NCBI GenBank assembly: GCA_904419285.1
Contig: CAJFQZ010000009.1
Span: 1 to 64,000 of the forward strand
Length of the DNA stretch: 64,000 bases
Origin: Lachnospiraceae bacterium UBA1818
GTDB lineage: Bacteria > Bacillota > Clostridia > Lachnospirales > Lachnospiraceae
Direction of reading: 5' to 3'
The position numbers were made by a program, and so were the translations under genes. The notes beneath the pieces are model-generated. The model saw nothing but the letters and a program-made list of their open reading frames with translations. It had not been told where the DNA came from and made no database searches. Within the stretch, counting starts at the first letter, position 1. Every line of letters starts with the position of its first letter. This document shows positions 23,864-33,149 of this stretch, piece by piece.

Positions 23864-25360
23864 ATGAAGGCGATCATGATCATGTATGATTCCCTGAACC
23901 GAAAATACCTTGAGCCATATGGATGCGGCTGGACGCTGATGCCGAATTTCAGCCGGCTTGCGCAGAGATGCGTTCAGTTCGAGAACTGTTATGCGGGGAG
24001 CATGCCGTGTATGCCGGCACGGAGAGAACTGCATACGGGGCGTTATAATTTCCTGCACCGCAGCTGGGGGCCCCTGGAGCCTTTTGACGACTCCATGCCG
24101 GAAATACTGAAAGAGAACGGGATTTATACCCATCTGATCAGCGATCACCAGCATTACTGGGAAGACGGCGGATGCACCTACCATACGAGATATTCTTCCT
24201 GGGAAATTTCCCGCGGGCAGGAGGGAGATCCATGGAAGGCGGATCTGAGGATAACGTTTGACAAAGATACATTTTTTAAAGCAAAGAAGCCGCTTGTCGG
24301 GGACAAGGCCTACCGGGAATGGTATGCAAAGGATGAGCGCAACCGCGCATATATGAACACAGAAGCGCGCACTTCCCAGGCAGTGACCTTCGAGAACGGG
24401 ATACAGTTCATCCGTCAGAACCATGCGCTGGACGACTGGTTCCTGCAGATCGAGACCTTTGATCCTCATGAGCCGTTTTTTACCCTGCCGGATGACAAAG
24501 CACTGTATCCTCATCAGTCTGCCGGAGACTGTGAGGACGACTGGCCGCCGTACGCAGAAGTGGCGGAGGACAGTCAGACCGTACAGCATGTCCGTTTTGA
24601 TTACGCCGCGCTGGTGAGTAAATGCGACCGTTATCTGGGAAAGATACTGGATCTCATGGATCAGTATGATCTTTGGAAGGACACCATGCTCATTGTGAAC
24701 ACAGACCACGGGTTCCTGCTCGGAGAGCACGGCTGGTGGGGGAAGACGGTGATGCCGATGTATGATGAAATCGCCCACACACCGCTGTTCCTCTACGATC
24801 CCCGTTTGCCGGAGTGCGGCGGAGAACACCGATCTTCCATCGTTCAGACGATCGATCTGGCTCCTTCGCTCCTGGAGTTCTTTGGAGTGGAGATCCCGCG
24901 CGGCATGCAGGGAAAGCCGCTGTATCAGGTGGTAAGGGATGACAGCCCGGTCCGTGACTGTGCTGTTTCAGGCTATCACGGAAGCCAGATCGTTCTTTCG
25001 GATGGGCGGTATGTGTATATGAGGTCGGCGTCCGCCCCGGATACGCCGGTGTTTGAATATACGCTGATGCCGACCCATATGAGATGCATGTTTTCTCCGG
25101 AGGAACTGCGCACGGCTGAACTTGCCGGCCCGTTTTCGTTTACCAAGGGCTGCAGGGTACTGAAGATCAAAGCGGAAAACAGATCGGGGGATACAACCTC
25201 TTTTGGAACGAGACTTTATGATCTGCAGACGGATCCGGAGCAGAATGCACCGATCGACAATGAAAAAGTACGGGAATGTATGGAAAGCCGTCTGCAGAGG
25301 TTCTTCGATGAGAATGAAGCGCCGGAAGAACTGTATGAGCGGTTCGGACTGAAGAGATAG
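23864..25360 (+). CDS. Sulfatase family hydrolase
   Basis: 498 residues, arylsulfatase/phosphoglycerol-transferase superfamily. MYDSLN with metal ligand D9, and CMPAR (49-53), the C-x-P-x-R motif in which Cys49 would be converted to formylglycine. Further motifs are FDPHEPFF, VNTDHGFLLGEHGWWGK and the C-terminal substrate region. No signal peptide is visible, so it acts in the cytosol unless the substrate is imported. An anaerobic sulfatase-maturing radical SAM enzyme is required but not encoded here. Possible substrates include sulfated sugars from mucin or glycosaminoglycans; this cannot be settled from sequence. AAGGAGG precedes the ATG. Confidence 0.88.
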   Translation: MKAIMIMYDSLNRKYLEPYGCGWTLMPNFSRLAQRCVQFENCYAGSMPCMPARRELHTGRYNFLHRSWGPLEPFDDSMPEILKENGIYTHLISDHQHYWEDGGCTYHTRYSSWEISRGQEGDPWKADLRITFDKDTFFKAKKPLVGDKAYREWYAKDERNRAYMNTEARTSQAVTFENGIQFIRQNHALDDWFLQIETFDPHEPFFTLPDDKALYPHQSAGDCEDDWPPYAEVAEDSQTVQHVRFDYAALVSKCDRYLGKILDLMDQYDLWKDTMLIVNTDHGFLLGEHGWWGKTVMPMYDEIAHTPLFLYDPRLPECGGEHRSSIVQTIDLAPSLLEFFGVEIPRGMQGKPLYQVVRDDSPVRDCAVSGYHGSQIVLSDGRYVYMRSASAPDTPVFEYTLMPTHMRCMFSPEELRTAELAGPFSFTKGCRVLKIKAENRSGDTTSFGTRLYDLQTDPEQNAPIDNEKVRECMESRLQRFFDENEAPEELYERFGLKR

Positions 25361-25404
25361 AAGGCCGGGAGAAGATTCCGGTCCGGCAGCACAGGAGGCA
25401 GATT

Positions 25405-28400
25405 ATGTCATTACAGTTTATTTTCGGGAATTCCGGAAGCGGAAAGTCCCATTATCTATATCACTATATCGTGGAGGAGTCAGTACGGCACCCGGATAAG
25501 AATTATCTTGTCCTTGTGCCGGAACAGTTTACCATGCAGACTCAGAAGGACCTCTGTCTGGCGCATCCCCGGGGCGGCATCATGAACGTTGATGTCTTAA
25601 GCTTCGGGAGGCTGGCCCACAGGATCTTTGAGGAAGTAGGGGAGGACGGCAGACCGGTCCTGGACGACGAGGGAAAGAACCTGGTCCTTCGGCGGATCGC
25701 CGGAAACTATGAGGATGAGCTGACCGTGCTGAAGGGGAACCTGAAGAAGCAGGGGTATATCAGTGAGGTGAAGTCCGTGATCTCGGAGTTTACCCAGTAT
25801 GGGGTGGATTTTGAGAGGCTGGACGGATTCATGGAGAGCCTGAACCCGGACAGCTATCTCTTCTATAAATTAAAGGATATAAAAAAAGTCTACGAAGGGT
25901 TCGAAGAGTATCTGAGAGAGAAGTATATCACTAAAGAAGAAATGCTGGACGTGTTGAGCAGCGTGGTGCCGGATTCGCAGATCCTGCGGGGCAGCGTTGT
26001 GGCGATGGATGGATTTACGGGATTTACGCCGGTCCAGAACCGTCTGCTGGGTGAGCTGCTGCGCGTCTGCGATAAGGTGATGATCACCGTGGAAATGGAT
26101 CAGCGGGAGGATCCTTATGTCTGCCGGCATCCTTACCAGCTTTTTGCCCTGAGCAAGCAGATGGTGACTTCGCTTGTGGCGATCGCCGGGGAGACCGGAA
26201 CGGAGATCGAGGAACCGGCCTGTCTGTATGAGAAGCCGGTCCGGCGCTTCCGCGGGAATCCGGCGATGGCGTTTCTTGAGTCAGAGCTGTTCCGATATTC
26301 TTCGGCGGCTTTTGAAGAAGAGCAGGAAGCGGTGTCACTCCATGAGGCGCGGAATCCCAGAGCCGAGGCGCAGTACGTGGCGGAAGAGATCCGGCGTCTG
26401 GCGAGGACGAAAGGGTATCGGTACCGGGAGATCGCTGTGATCGCGTCGGACATGAATGTGTATGCCGACGCGCTGGAAAAGGCATGCGGGGCATTTGACA
26501 TCCCCGTCTTTATGGACTATAAGAAGAGCATTCTGCTGAACGCGTTCGTTGAGTATCTGAGAAGTCTTCTTGCCATGGTGGAGCAGAATTTCACCTATGA
26601 AAGCGTGTTCCGACATCTTCGGACCGGTCTTTGCGGCTTCACTTCGGAGGAGATCGACCGGATGGAGAACTATGTGATCGCGCTTGGGATCAAGGGATAT
26701 AAGAAATGGCAGCAGGCCTGGGTGAGGCGCACGCCCCGGACCGGTGAGGAGGAGCTGAATGCCCTGAACCACCTGAGAGTCCGGTTCGTGGAGAAGACCA
26801 GCGGTCTGATGGCAGTGCTGAAACAGCGGAAAAAGACGGTCCGCGACGTGACGCTCGCCGTGTATGAATACCTGGTGCAGGAGAAGATACAAGACCAGCT
26901 TCACGGGATGGAGCTTGCATTTCAGGAGGCGGGTGAACTTGCCCTGGCGAAGGAGTATGCCCAGGTGTACCGGATCGCCATGGAGCTGTTCGATAAGTTT
27001 GCGGAACTGCTGGGAGAAGAAACGATCTCTCTGAAAGAGTACTGCGATCTGCTGGACGCAGGTCTTGAGGAAGCAAAGGTAGGAGTGATCCCTCCCAGCC
27101 TGGATCAGGTTGTCATCGGGGATATGGAGAGGACCAGGATCAAGAATATCCGGGCGCTTTTTTTTGTCGGTGCGAATGACACACTGCTTCCAGGCAATAC
27201 AGGCGGGGGCGGCCTGCTCTCAGAGCGCGACAGAGAACAGTTTAAGGCAGGAGAGATCGCCCTTTCACCCGGACCGAAAGAAAAGATCTATGAGCAGAAG
27301 TTCTATCTCTATATGAACCTGACGAAGCCGTCAGAGTATCTCTTCCTGTCCTGGGCGAAGGTGTCCGGGGACGGCAAGACCCTGCGGCCGGCTTATCTGA
27401 TCCAGGATATCCGGAGAATGTTCCCGAACATTGTCCCGGAGGAGGAAGAGAAGAAGTCGGTCTCAGAGCGGGAACTGACAAGAGCAGCCGGGATCCGCAG
27501 GATCGCGGAGGGACTGCGCGAGCGCAGAAGCGGACTGGATGAGGAGTGGAAGGAACTCTATACCTGGTTTTCCGGCGATGCAAAGAGCGCCGGGGAGATG
27601 GAAGAGGTCCTGCGGGCGGGATTTCTGACACACGGAAAAGAGCAGATCAGCCCGGCTGCGGCGGAACGTCTCTATCCGGATCCGGAACGGGTCAGTGTTA
27701 CCAGGCTGGAACAGTTCGCGGCCTGTGCGTATGCCCATTTCCTGAACTACGGACTGCGCCTGTCCGAGCGGGAGGAATACAGCTTTGAGGCGCTTGATCT
27801 GGGAAATATCGCCCACCAGTCTCTTGAGCGGTTTGCCCGTAAGGCAGACAGGGAGAATCTGGCATGGACAGAGATGACGGAGGAAAAAAGGGATGAACTG
27901 ATCGAGGAGAGCGTGGAGGAAAGCATCCTTGATTACGGTAATACGGTTCTGTTCAGTTCGGCGAGGAACGAATATATGATCCGCCGGATCAAGCGGCTGA
28001 TCCGGCGTTCGGTCTGGGCGCTGACAAAGCAGCTGGAGAAAGGAGACTTTGTCCCCAGCGGATATGAGCTGAAGTTCGGCAGCGGGAAGATCGACAGGAT
28101 CGATACCTGCGAGGATGAGGACCGTATCTATGTGAAGGTGACAGATTATAAGACCGGGATGAAAAGCTTTGATATCACATCCTTTTACCACGGGCTCCAG
28201 ATGCAGCTGCCGGTCTATATGAACGCTGCGCTGGGGGTGGAGCGGAGAAAGCACCCGGATAAGGAGGTCCTTCCGGCGGGGATCTTCTACTATCGGATCC
28301 AGGATCCTATCGTGGAGAAGGCGGAGACGGATGATGCGGTGGAAAAGAGCATCCTGAAGGAATTGAAACTGGACGGTCTGATCAATGCCGGAGACCAGGT

Positions 28401-28890
28401 GGTGGAGCATCTGGAGCATGATCTCTCGGGGGCGTCTGTCCTGTTCCCCATGGGGCGCAATAAGGACGGCACTTTGAGCCGCACTTCGAGGGTTCTGGAG
28501 CCGGAAGCGTTTGAGACAGTGCTGGCTTATACGGAGAAGAAGGAGCAGGAGCTGAAGGAAGCTATGTATGCCGGAGAGGTGAAGGCTGCTCCCTATGAGC
28601 TTGGCGGCGCCTCGGCGTGCGACTACTGTGCCTGCCGGGATATCTGCGGTTTTGACCAGAGGATACAGGGGGATGAGTACCGCAGGCTGGAGAAATACAC
28701 CCTGGAAGAGGCGGTGGCCAAGATGAAAGAACGTCTTGACAGCGGGAAGGATTCCGGCGGAGATCAGAAAGCGCTGTCCGGGACGACAGCAGAGCTGAAC
28801 GCGCGCTCTGGAAAAGAGCGGGGCGGAAAAGAGAGCGGAGCAGAAAACCACAGGAAAGGAGGAGCCGGGGATGGGCGTGAAATGGACTGA
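25405..28890 (+). CDS. addB: ATP-dependent nuclease/helicase subunit B
   Basis: 1161 residues. AddB pairs with AddA to resect double-strand breaks for recombination (the Firmicute counterpart of RecBCD). The N-terminal Walker A GNSGSGKSHY (about 9-18) is followed by an inactivated-helicase-like body. The C-terminal RecB-type nuclease domain has VTDYKTGMK. Cys in QFAACAYAHF and the later CDYCACRDIC (C, +3, +9) form the AddB [4Fe-4S] set. It ends with a charged low-complexity tail and overlaps addA by 20 bases. Confidence 0.96.
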   Translation: MSLQFIFGNSGSGKSHYLYHYIVEESVRHPDKNYLVLVPEQFTMQTQKDLCLAHPRGGIMNVDVLSFGRLAHRIFEEVGEDGRPVLDDEGKNLVLRRIAGNYEDELTVLKGNLKKQGYISEVKSVISEFTQYGVDFERLDGFMESLNPDSYLFYKLKDIKKVYEGFEEYLREKYITKEEMLDVLSSVVPDSQILRGSVVAMDGFTGFTPVQNRLLGELLRVCDKVMITVEMDQREDPYVCRHPYQLFALSKQMVTSLVAIAGETGTEIEEPACLYEKPVRRFRGNPAMAFLESELFRYSSAAFEEEQEAVSLHEARNPRAEAQYVAEEIRRLARTKGYRYREIAVIASDMNVYADALEKACGAFDIPVFMDYKKSILLNAFVEYLRSLLAMVEQNFTYESVFRHLRTGLCGFTSEEIDRMENYVIALGIKGYKKWQQAWVRRTPRTGEEELNALNHLRVRFVEKTSGLMAVLKQRKKTVRDVTLAVYEYLVQEKIQDQLHGMELAFQEAGELALAKEYAQVYRIAMELFDKFAELLGEETISLKEYCDLLDAGLEEAKVGVIPPSLDQVVIGDMERTRIKNIRALFFVGANDTLLPGNTGGGGLLSERDREQFKAGEIALSPGPKEKIYEQKFYLYMNLTKPSEYLFLSWAKVSGDGKTLRPAYLIQDIRRMFPNIVPEEEEKKSVSERELTRAAGIRRIAEGLRERRSGLDEEWKELYTWFSGDAKSAGEMEEVLRAGFLTHGKEQISPAAAERLYPDPERVSVTRLEQFAACAYAHFLNYGLRLSEREEYSFEALDLGNIAHQSLERFARKADRENLAWTEMTEEKRDELIEESVEESILDYGNTVLFSSARNEYMIRRIKRLIRRSVWALTKQLEKGDFVPSGYELKFGSGKIDRIDTCEDEDRIYVKVTDYKTGMKSFDITSFYHGLQMQLPVYMNAALGVERRKHPDKEVLPAGIFYYRIQDPIVEKAETDDAVEKSILKELKLDGLINAGDQVVEHLEHDLSGASVLFPMGRNKDGTLSRTSRVLEPEAFETVLAYTEKKEQELKEAMYAGEVKAAPYELGGASACDYCACRDICGFDQRIQGDEYRRLEKYTLEEAVAKMKERLDSGKDSGGDQKALSGTTAELNARSGKERGGKESGAENHRKGGAGDGREMD

Positions 28891-31800
28891 AGAACAGCAG
28901 AAAGTGATCAGCCTCAGGAACCGGAATATTCTGGTGTCCGCTGCGGCGGGATCGGGAAAAACAGCCGTTCTTGTGGAGCGGATCATCCGGAGGCTGACAG
29001 ATGAGAAGGATCCGGCAGATGTGGACCGCCTCCTGATCGTGACTTTTACAGAGGCGGCGGCCGCTGAGATGAAGGAGAGGATCGGGGCTGCGATAGAGAA
29101 AAAGCTGGCGGAGCGGCCGGGGGATACCCATCTGGAACAGCAGGCAACGCTGATCCACAGCGCTGCGATCACGACGATCCACAGCTTCTGTCTCTCTGTC
29201 ATAAGAGAACACTTTCATGTGATCGGGATTGATCCGGGATTCCGGATCGCGGAGGAAGGCGAGCTGAAACTGCTGAAACAGGATGTGCTGGATGAGCTGC
29301 TGGAGGAACGCTATGCACAGGAAGATCCGGGCTTTCTGGAATTCGCAGAGAAGTTCGGTACGGGAAAGAATGATAAGAAGATTGAAGGGATCATCCTCAG
29401 GCTGTATGAGTTCTCCCGCAGTTATCCCCAGCCGGACCGTTGGCTGGATTCCTGTGTGGAGGCTTACTCTCCGGGAGAGCGGCCGGAAGAGTCTGAGCCG
29501 GCTGTGAGAGCGAGGGAGAGGGTGAAGCGAAGAGCAGAGGATGTGTGCAGGATCCTTGCCCGGGCGAAGAAGATCTGCGAGGAGCCGGACGGGCCGTATA
29601 TGTACGGCGATATGATCGAGTCAGATCTGGAGGCGGTCCGCAGGCTGGCGGAGGAAGAAGATTTCCGCCGTATGTATGAGACTGCTGCCGGGCTGAACAA
29701 ATGGAAACGTCTTTCCCCGAAGAAGGATGAGACGGTCTCCCAGGAGAAGAAGGAACTGGTGCAGCAGCTCAGAAAACAGGCGAAGGATCTTGTGAAGAAG
29801 CTTCAGGAGAATTATTTTTACGCGCCCTGCGAGGAATGGGCGGCGGAGATGGAAATGACCCGTGGCACCATGGAGACACTGGCGGGGCTCGTCAGGGATT
29901 TCGCCGCGCTGTTCGATGAGAAAAAGCAGAGCCGGAATATGATCGATTTCAATGATATGGAACAGTTTGCCCTGAGGATACTGACGGAGGAAAAAGACGG
30001 GAAACTTGTCCCTTCTCCGTCAGCAGCAGAATATCAGGACAGATTTGACGAAGTGATGATCGATGAGTATCAGGACAGTAATCTGGTCCAGGAGACGATC
30101 CTGACAAGTGTGTCCAGGGTGTCCCGAGGAAACTGCAATATTTTTATGGTGGGAGACGTGAAGCAGAGTATCTACCGTTTCCGTCTGTCAAGGCCGGAAC
30201 TTTTCATGGAGAAGTATAATACCTACAGCCTCGCGGACAGTGAGCGTCAGAGGATCGATCTTCATCGAAATTTCCGAAGCCGGCATGAGGTGCTGGACAG
30301 TGTGAACTATGTTTTCCGGAAACTGATGCGCAGAGCGTTCGGAGGCATCACGTATGACGAGAGCGCCGCCCTGTATCCGGGGGCGGATTTTCCGGCGCTG
30401 CCGGATGAGGCTGCCGGGGCGTTCAGTGACCGGACTGAGCTTCTCCTGCTGGATAAGGAGGAGACCGGAGAAGCGGATGAACGCAGGGCGGAGGCGAGGA
30501 TGATCGCACAGCGCATCCGGGAGCTGATCACGGGAGGCGTGGTCGTGGATAAGGAATCCGGCAGGTACCGGAAGATCCAGTATCGGGATATCGTGATCCT
30601 GACTCGGAGCATCCGCGGATGGGCAGAGACCTTTTCCGCCGTGCTGGCAGAGGAGGGCATCCCGGCCTACTCAGTCAGCCGGGAGGGGTATTTCGAGACC
30701 TATGAGGTGAGTGTTCTCCTGGATTATCTGAAGATCCTTGACAATCTGCGGCAGGATCTTCCACTGGCGGCAGCGCTGACCTCGCCCTTCGGCGGTCTGA
30801 GCGCGGCTGAGCTTGCCGAGATCCGCCTTGCGTCTCCGAATGTGCCGTTCTACGAGGCGGCTGCAGGATATGCGAAGGGAGAGTCCGGCGGGGAAAGCGG
30901 GGAGCTGAGAGAAAAACTCGCATCCTTTTTCCGGCAGGCGGAAGCATTTCGGGATCGGGTGCCATATACGGCGATTCACGACCTGCTCGCAGAGATCATC
31001 GAAGAGACAGGTTATGGGACCTATATCGCCGCCATGCCTGGAGGCGGACAGCGGACCGCGAATGTGGAGATGCTTGTGGAGAAGGCTGCAGCCTTCGAGG
31101 GGACCAGCTACAAGGGCCTGTTTAATTTTGTGAGATATATTGAACAGCTGAAGAAATATGATGTGGATTATGGGGAAGCGAGCATTCTGGACGAGCAGTC
31201 GGATACAGTGCGCATTATGAGTATCCACAAGAGCAAGGGACTGGAATTTCCGATCGTATTCACCGCAGGACTTGGGAAACGGTTCAACACGCAGGATACA
31301 AGGGGAAGCATCCTGCTCCATCCGGAGCTGGGCGTGGGGATGGACGCAGTGGATCTTGCCCGGAGGACCAGGACTTCCACGTTCCTGAAGAAGATCATTC
31401 AGGAGGAAGCAGCGCTTGAGAATCTTGCAGAGGAACTGAGAGTGCTCTATGTGGCAATGACAAGGGCAAAGGAGAAGCTGATTTTGACCGGCGCTGCGGA
31501 GATCCCGGAGACGCTCAGGATGGAGCCGGAAGATACCGGGGCGGCTGAAGAACGGGAGAGGAAGGCAGAACGCCGTGGAGAAAATGCGCCCTCATCAGTC
31601 GGTGCGGAGGAGATCGGCCTGTATCAGCTGGAGGGGGCGAAGACCTGTCTGGACTGGATCCTTCCGGCAGTCCTTCCGGAGGCCGGGCAGGCATCCTGCC
31701 CGATCGATGTCCGCGTGGTATCCGGGCAGGAGACGATGCTGAGCAGAGCAGTGGAGAGACGGGCGGAAGAGACCGCTCTTGATGTGCTCCGGCACTGGGA

Positions 31801-32530
31801 CCGCACAAAAGTCTATATCCCTGCGCTCAGAAAGCAGCTGGAGGAACAGCTGGGCTACCGGTATCCCTATGCGGATGAGGAAGTCATGAAGCTGAAATTT
31901 ACTGTCTCGGAGCTGAAAAAGAGAGCGTCTCTGTCCGAGGAAGCGGGAGAAGAGATGTATGAGGAGCCGGAGACGGTCCCGCTTATCCCTCAGTTCCTGC
32001 AGGAAGATGAGATCCTGACCGGCGCGCCCCGCGGTAGTGCCTATCACAAGCTGCTGGAACTGCTGGAATTTTCTGTCAGCTACGATGAGGAGACACTGCG
32101 CGAAGCAGTGGAGCGGTTCCGGGAAAACGGAAAACTGACCGGGGAGATGGCGGACTGCATCCGGCCGGGAGACATCCTTTCGTTCCTGAACTGTGGAAGC
32201 GGAAGGCGGATGGCTGATGCTGCCGCCAGAGGAAAGCTGTACAGAGAACAGCCCTTTGTCCTCGGGGTGGATGCATCGGAGATCTACCCGGAAGACCGTT
32301 CGGGAGAGAAGATCCTGGTCCAGGGGATCATCGATGTGTTTTTTGAGGAAACGGACGGTCTTGTAGTGCTGGATTACAAGACAGACAAGGTGAGGTCCGG
32401 ACAGGAACTGAAGGAAAAGTATCACGCGCAGCTGGACTATTATGCCAGGGCGCTGGAGCAGCTCCTTGAAAAGCCGGTGAAGGAGAAGGTCATCTATTCA
32501 TTTACACTGCAGGAGGAGATCAAAGTATGA
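28871..32530 (+). CDS. addA: ATP-dependent helicase/nuclease subunit A
   Basis: 1219 residues, UvrD-type superfamily 1 helicase plus C-terminal nuclease. Walker A SAAAGSGKTAVLVERI (about 22-37), Walker B VMIDEYQDSN, motif QSIYRFR, VRIMSIHKSKGLEFPIVF and LRVLYVAMTRAKEKL are standard. The nuclease motif VLDYKTDKV near the C-terminus supplies the catalytic Asp and Lys. The start lies inside addB, so the subunits are coupled. The 3' end overlaps the DUF1294 gene by four bases (ATGA). Confidence 0.97.
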   Translation: MGVKWTEEQQKVISLRNRNILVSAAAGSGKTAVLVERIIRRLTDEKDPADVDRLLIVTFTEAAAAEMKERIGAAIEKKLAERPGDTHLEQQATLIHSAAITTIHSFCLSVIREHFHVIGIDPGFRIAEEGELKLLKQDVLDELLEERYAQEDPGFLEFAEKFGTGKNDKKIEGIILRLYEFSRSYPQPDRWLDSCVEAYSPGERPEESEPAVRARERVKRRAEDVCRILARAKKICEEPDGPYMYGDMIESDLEAVRRLAEEEDFRRMYETAAGLNKWKRLSPKKDETVSQEKKELVQQLRKQAKDLVKKLQENYFYAPCEEWAAEMEMTRGTMETLAGLVRDFAALFDEKKQSRNMIDFNDMEQFALRILTEEKDGKLVPSPSAAEYQDRFDEVMIDEYQDSNLVQETILTSVSRVSRGNCNIFMVGDVKQSIYRFRLSRPELFMEKYNTYSLADSERQRIDLHRNFRSRHEVLDSVNYVFRKLMRRAFGGITYDESAALYPGADFPALPDEAAGAFSDRTELLLLDKEETGEADERRAEARMIAQRIRELITGGVVVDKESGRYRKIQYRDIVILTRSIRGWAETFSAVLAEEGIPAYSVSREGYFETYEVSVLLDYLKILDNLRQDLPLAAALTSPFGGLSAAELAEIRLASPNVPFYEAAAGYAKGESGGESGELREKLASFFRQAEAFRDRVPYTAIHDLLAEIIEETGYGTYIAAMPGGGQRTANVEMLVEKAAAFEGTSYKGLFNFVRYIEQLKKYDVDYGEASILDEQSDTVRIMSIHKSKGLEFPIVFTAGLGKRFNTQDTRGSILLHPELGVGMDAVDLARRTRTSTFLKKIIQEEAALENLAEELRVLYVAMTRAKEKLILTGAAEIPETLRMEPEDTGAAEERERKAERRGENAPSSVGAEEIGLYQLEGAKTCLDWILPAVLPEAGQASCPIDVRVVSGQETMLSRAVERRAEETALDVLRHWDRTKVYIPALRKQLEEQLGYRYPYADEEVMKLKFTVSELKKRASLSEEAGEEMYEEPETVPLIPQFLQEDEILTGAPRGSAYHKLLELLEFSVSYDEETLREAVERFRENGKLTGEMADCIRPGDILSFLNCGSGRRMADAAARGKLYREQPFVLGVDASEIYPEDRSGEKILVQGIIDVFFEETDGLVVLDYKTDKVRSGQELKEKYHAQLDYYARALEQLLEKPVKEKVIYSFTLQEEIKV

Positions 32531-32802
32531 GATATCTGATGTATTATCTGATCATCATCAATATTGCCGCGTGGATCATGTACGGACTCGACAAGTGGAA
32601 GGCGAAGAGCGGGGCCTGGCGGATCCCCGAGCGGACGCTGCTCCTGACCGCGCTGGCAGGCGGGTCTGTGGGTGCGCTTGCGGGAATGCTCCTTTTCCAC
32701 CATAAGACGAGAAAACCGAAATTTATGATCGGAGTTCCGGTGATGTTCGCGGCGCACTGTGTGATCGTCGGCGTGATCGTGCATCATCTGCTCGCTCTCT
32801 GA
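32527..32802 (+). CDS. DUF1294 membrane protein
   Basis: 91 residues with three membrane segments (YLIIINIAAWIMYGLDK, LLLTALAGGSVGALAGMLLF, GVPVMFAAHCVIVGVIV). The DKWKAK and RIPE-TLL-x-x-AxxGGSxGAxxGMxxFHHKTRKxKF pattern is the DUF1294 signature. The function is unknown. It overlaps the addA stop, so it is co-expressed with the repair nuclease, although DUF1294 genes occur in many contexts. Confidence 0.9.
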   Translation: MRYLMYYLIIINIAAWIMYGLDKWKAKSGAWRIPERTLLLTALAGGSVGALAGMLLFHHKTRKPKFMIGVPVMFAAHCVIVGVIVHHLLAL

Positions 32803-33149
32803 CCGGCGGAACATCGGAAGAACGGAGCGGTTTTATCCGGGCGGACGGCGTTGGAGGAGCCGGTTTTGGCCCGCGGGATGGTGCATATTATACAGTGACA
32901 GGCATAAAAACGACAGGAAGAGATTCAATTTTTCATGAAATGAGAGATATTTTCATAAAAAATCGGACAGACTTCTTTTAAAAAAGGAGATTTTCTGTTA
33001 GAATATGCCTGCAGGATAACAGAGCGGGCTCTTTTATTTCCGCAGTGCCGCAATGGGGCGGCATGACGGGAACAGTCCCGCTTTTTGTCATTAAATCAGG
33101 AAATGCCCGATTCCTGTGAGGGACGGTGCGTAAGAAAGGAAGATTGGAA
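32803..33149 (+). promoter_or_regulatory. dapL leader: extended -10 and attenuator-like hairpin
   Basis: 347 bp without a gene. TGTTAGAAT (32996-33004) is an extended -10 without a good -35. Downstream GCGGG near 33025, a 6-bp hairpin TGCCGC-aatggg-GCGGCA, and CGGGA-ACAG-TCCCG (33067-33080) followed by C and five T (33082-33086) form a terminator-like end about 64 bases before dapL. GCGGG can pair with CCCGC as an alternative. It is not a recognised lysine riboswitch. Confidence 0.45.

Noticed and set aside
27463-29202. 579-codon open frame on the - strand
   Set aside because: It lies antisense to addB and addA, both of which have complete catalytic motifs. It has no recognisable domain and is a codon-bias shadow in GC-rich DNA.
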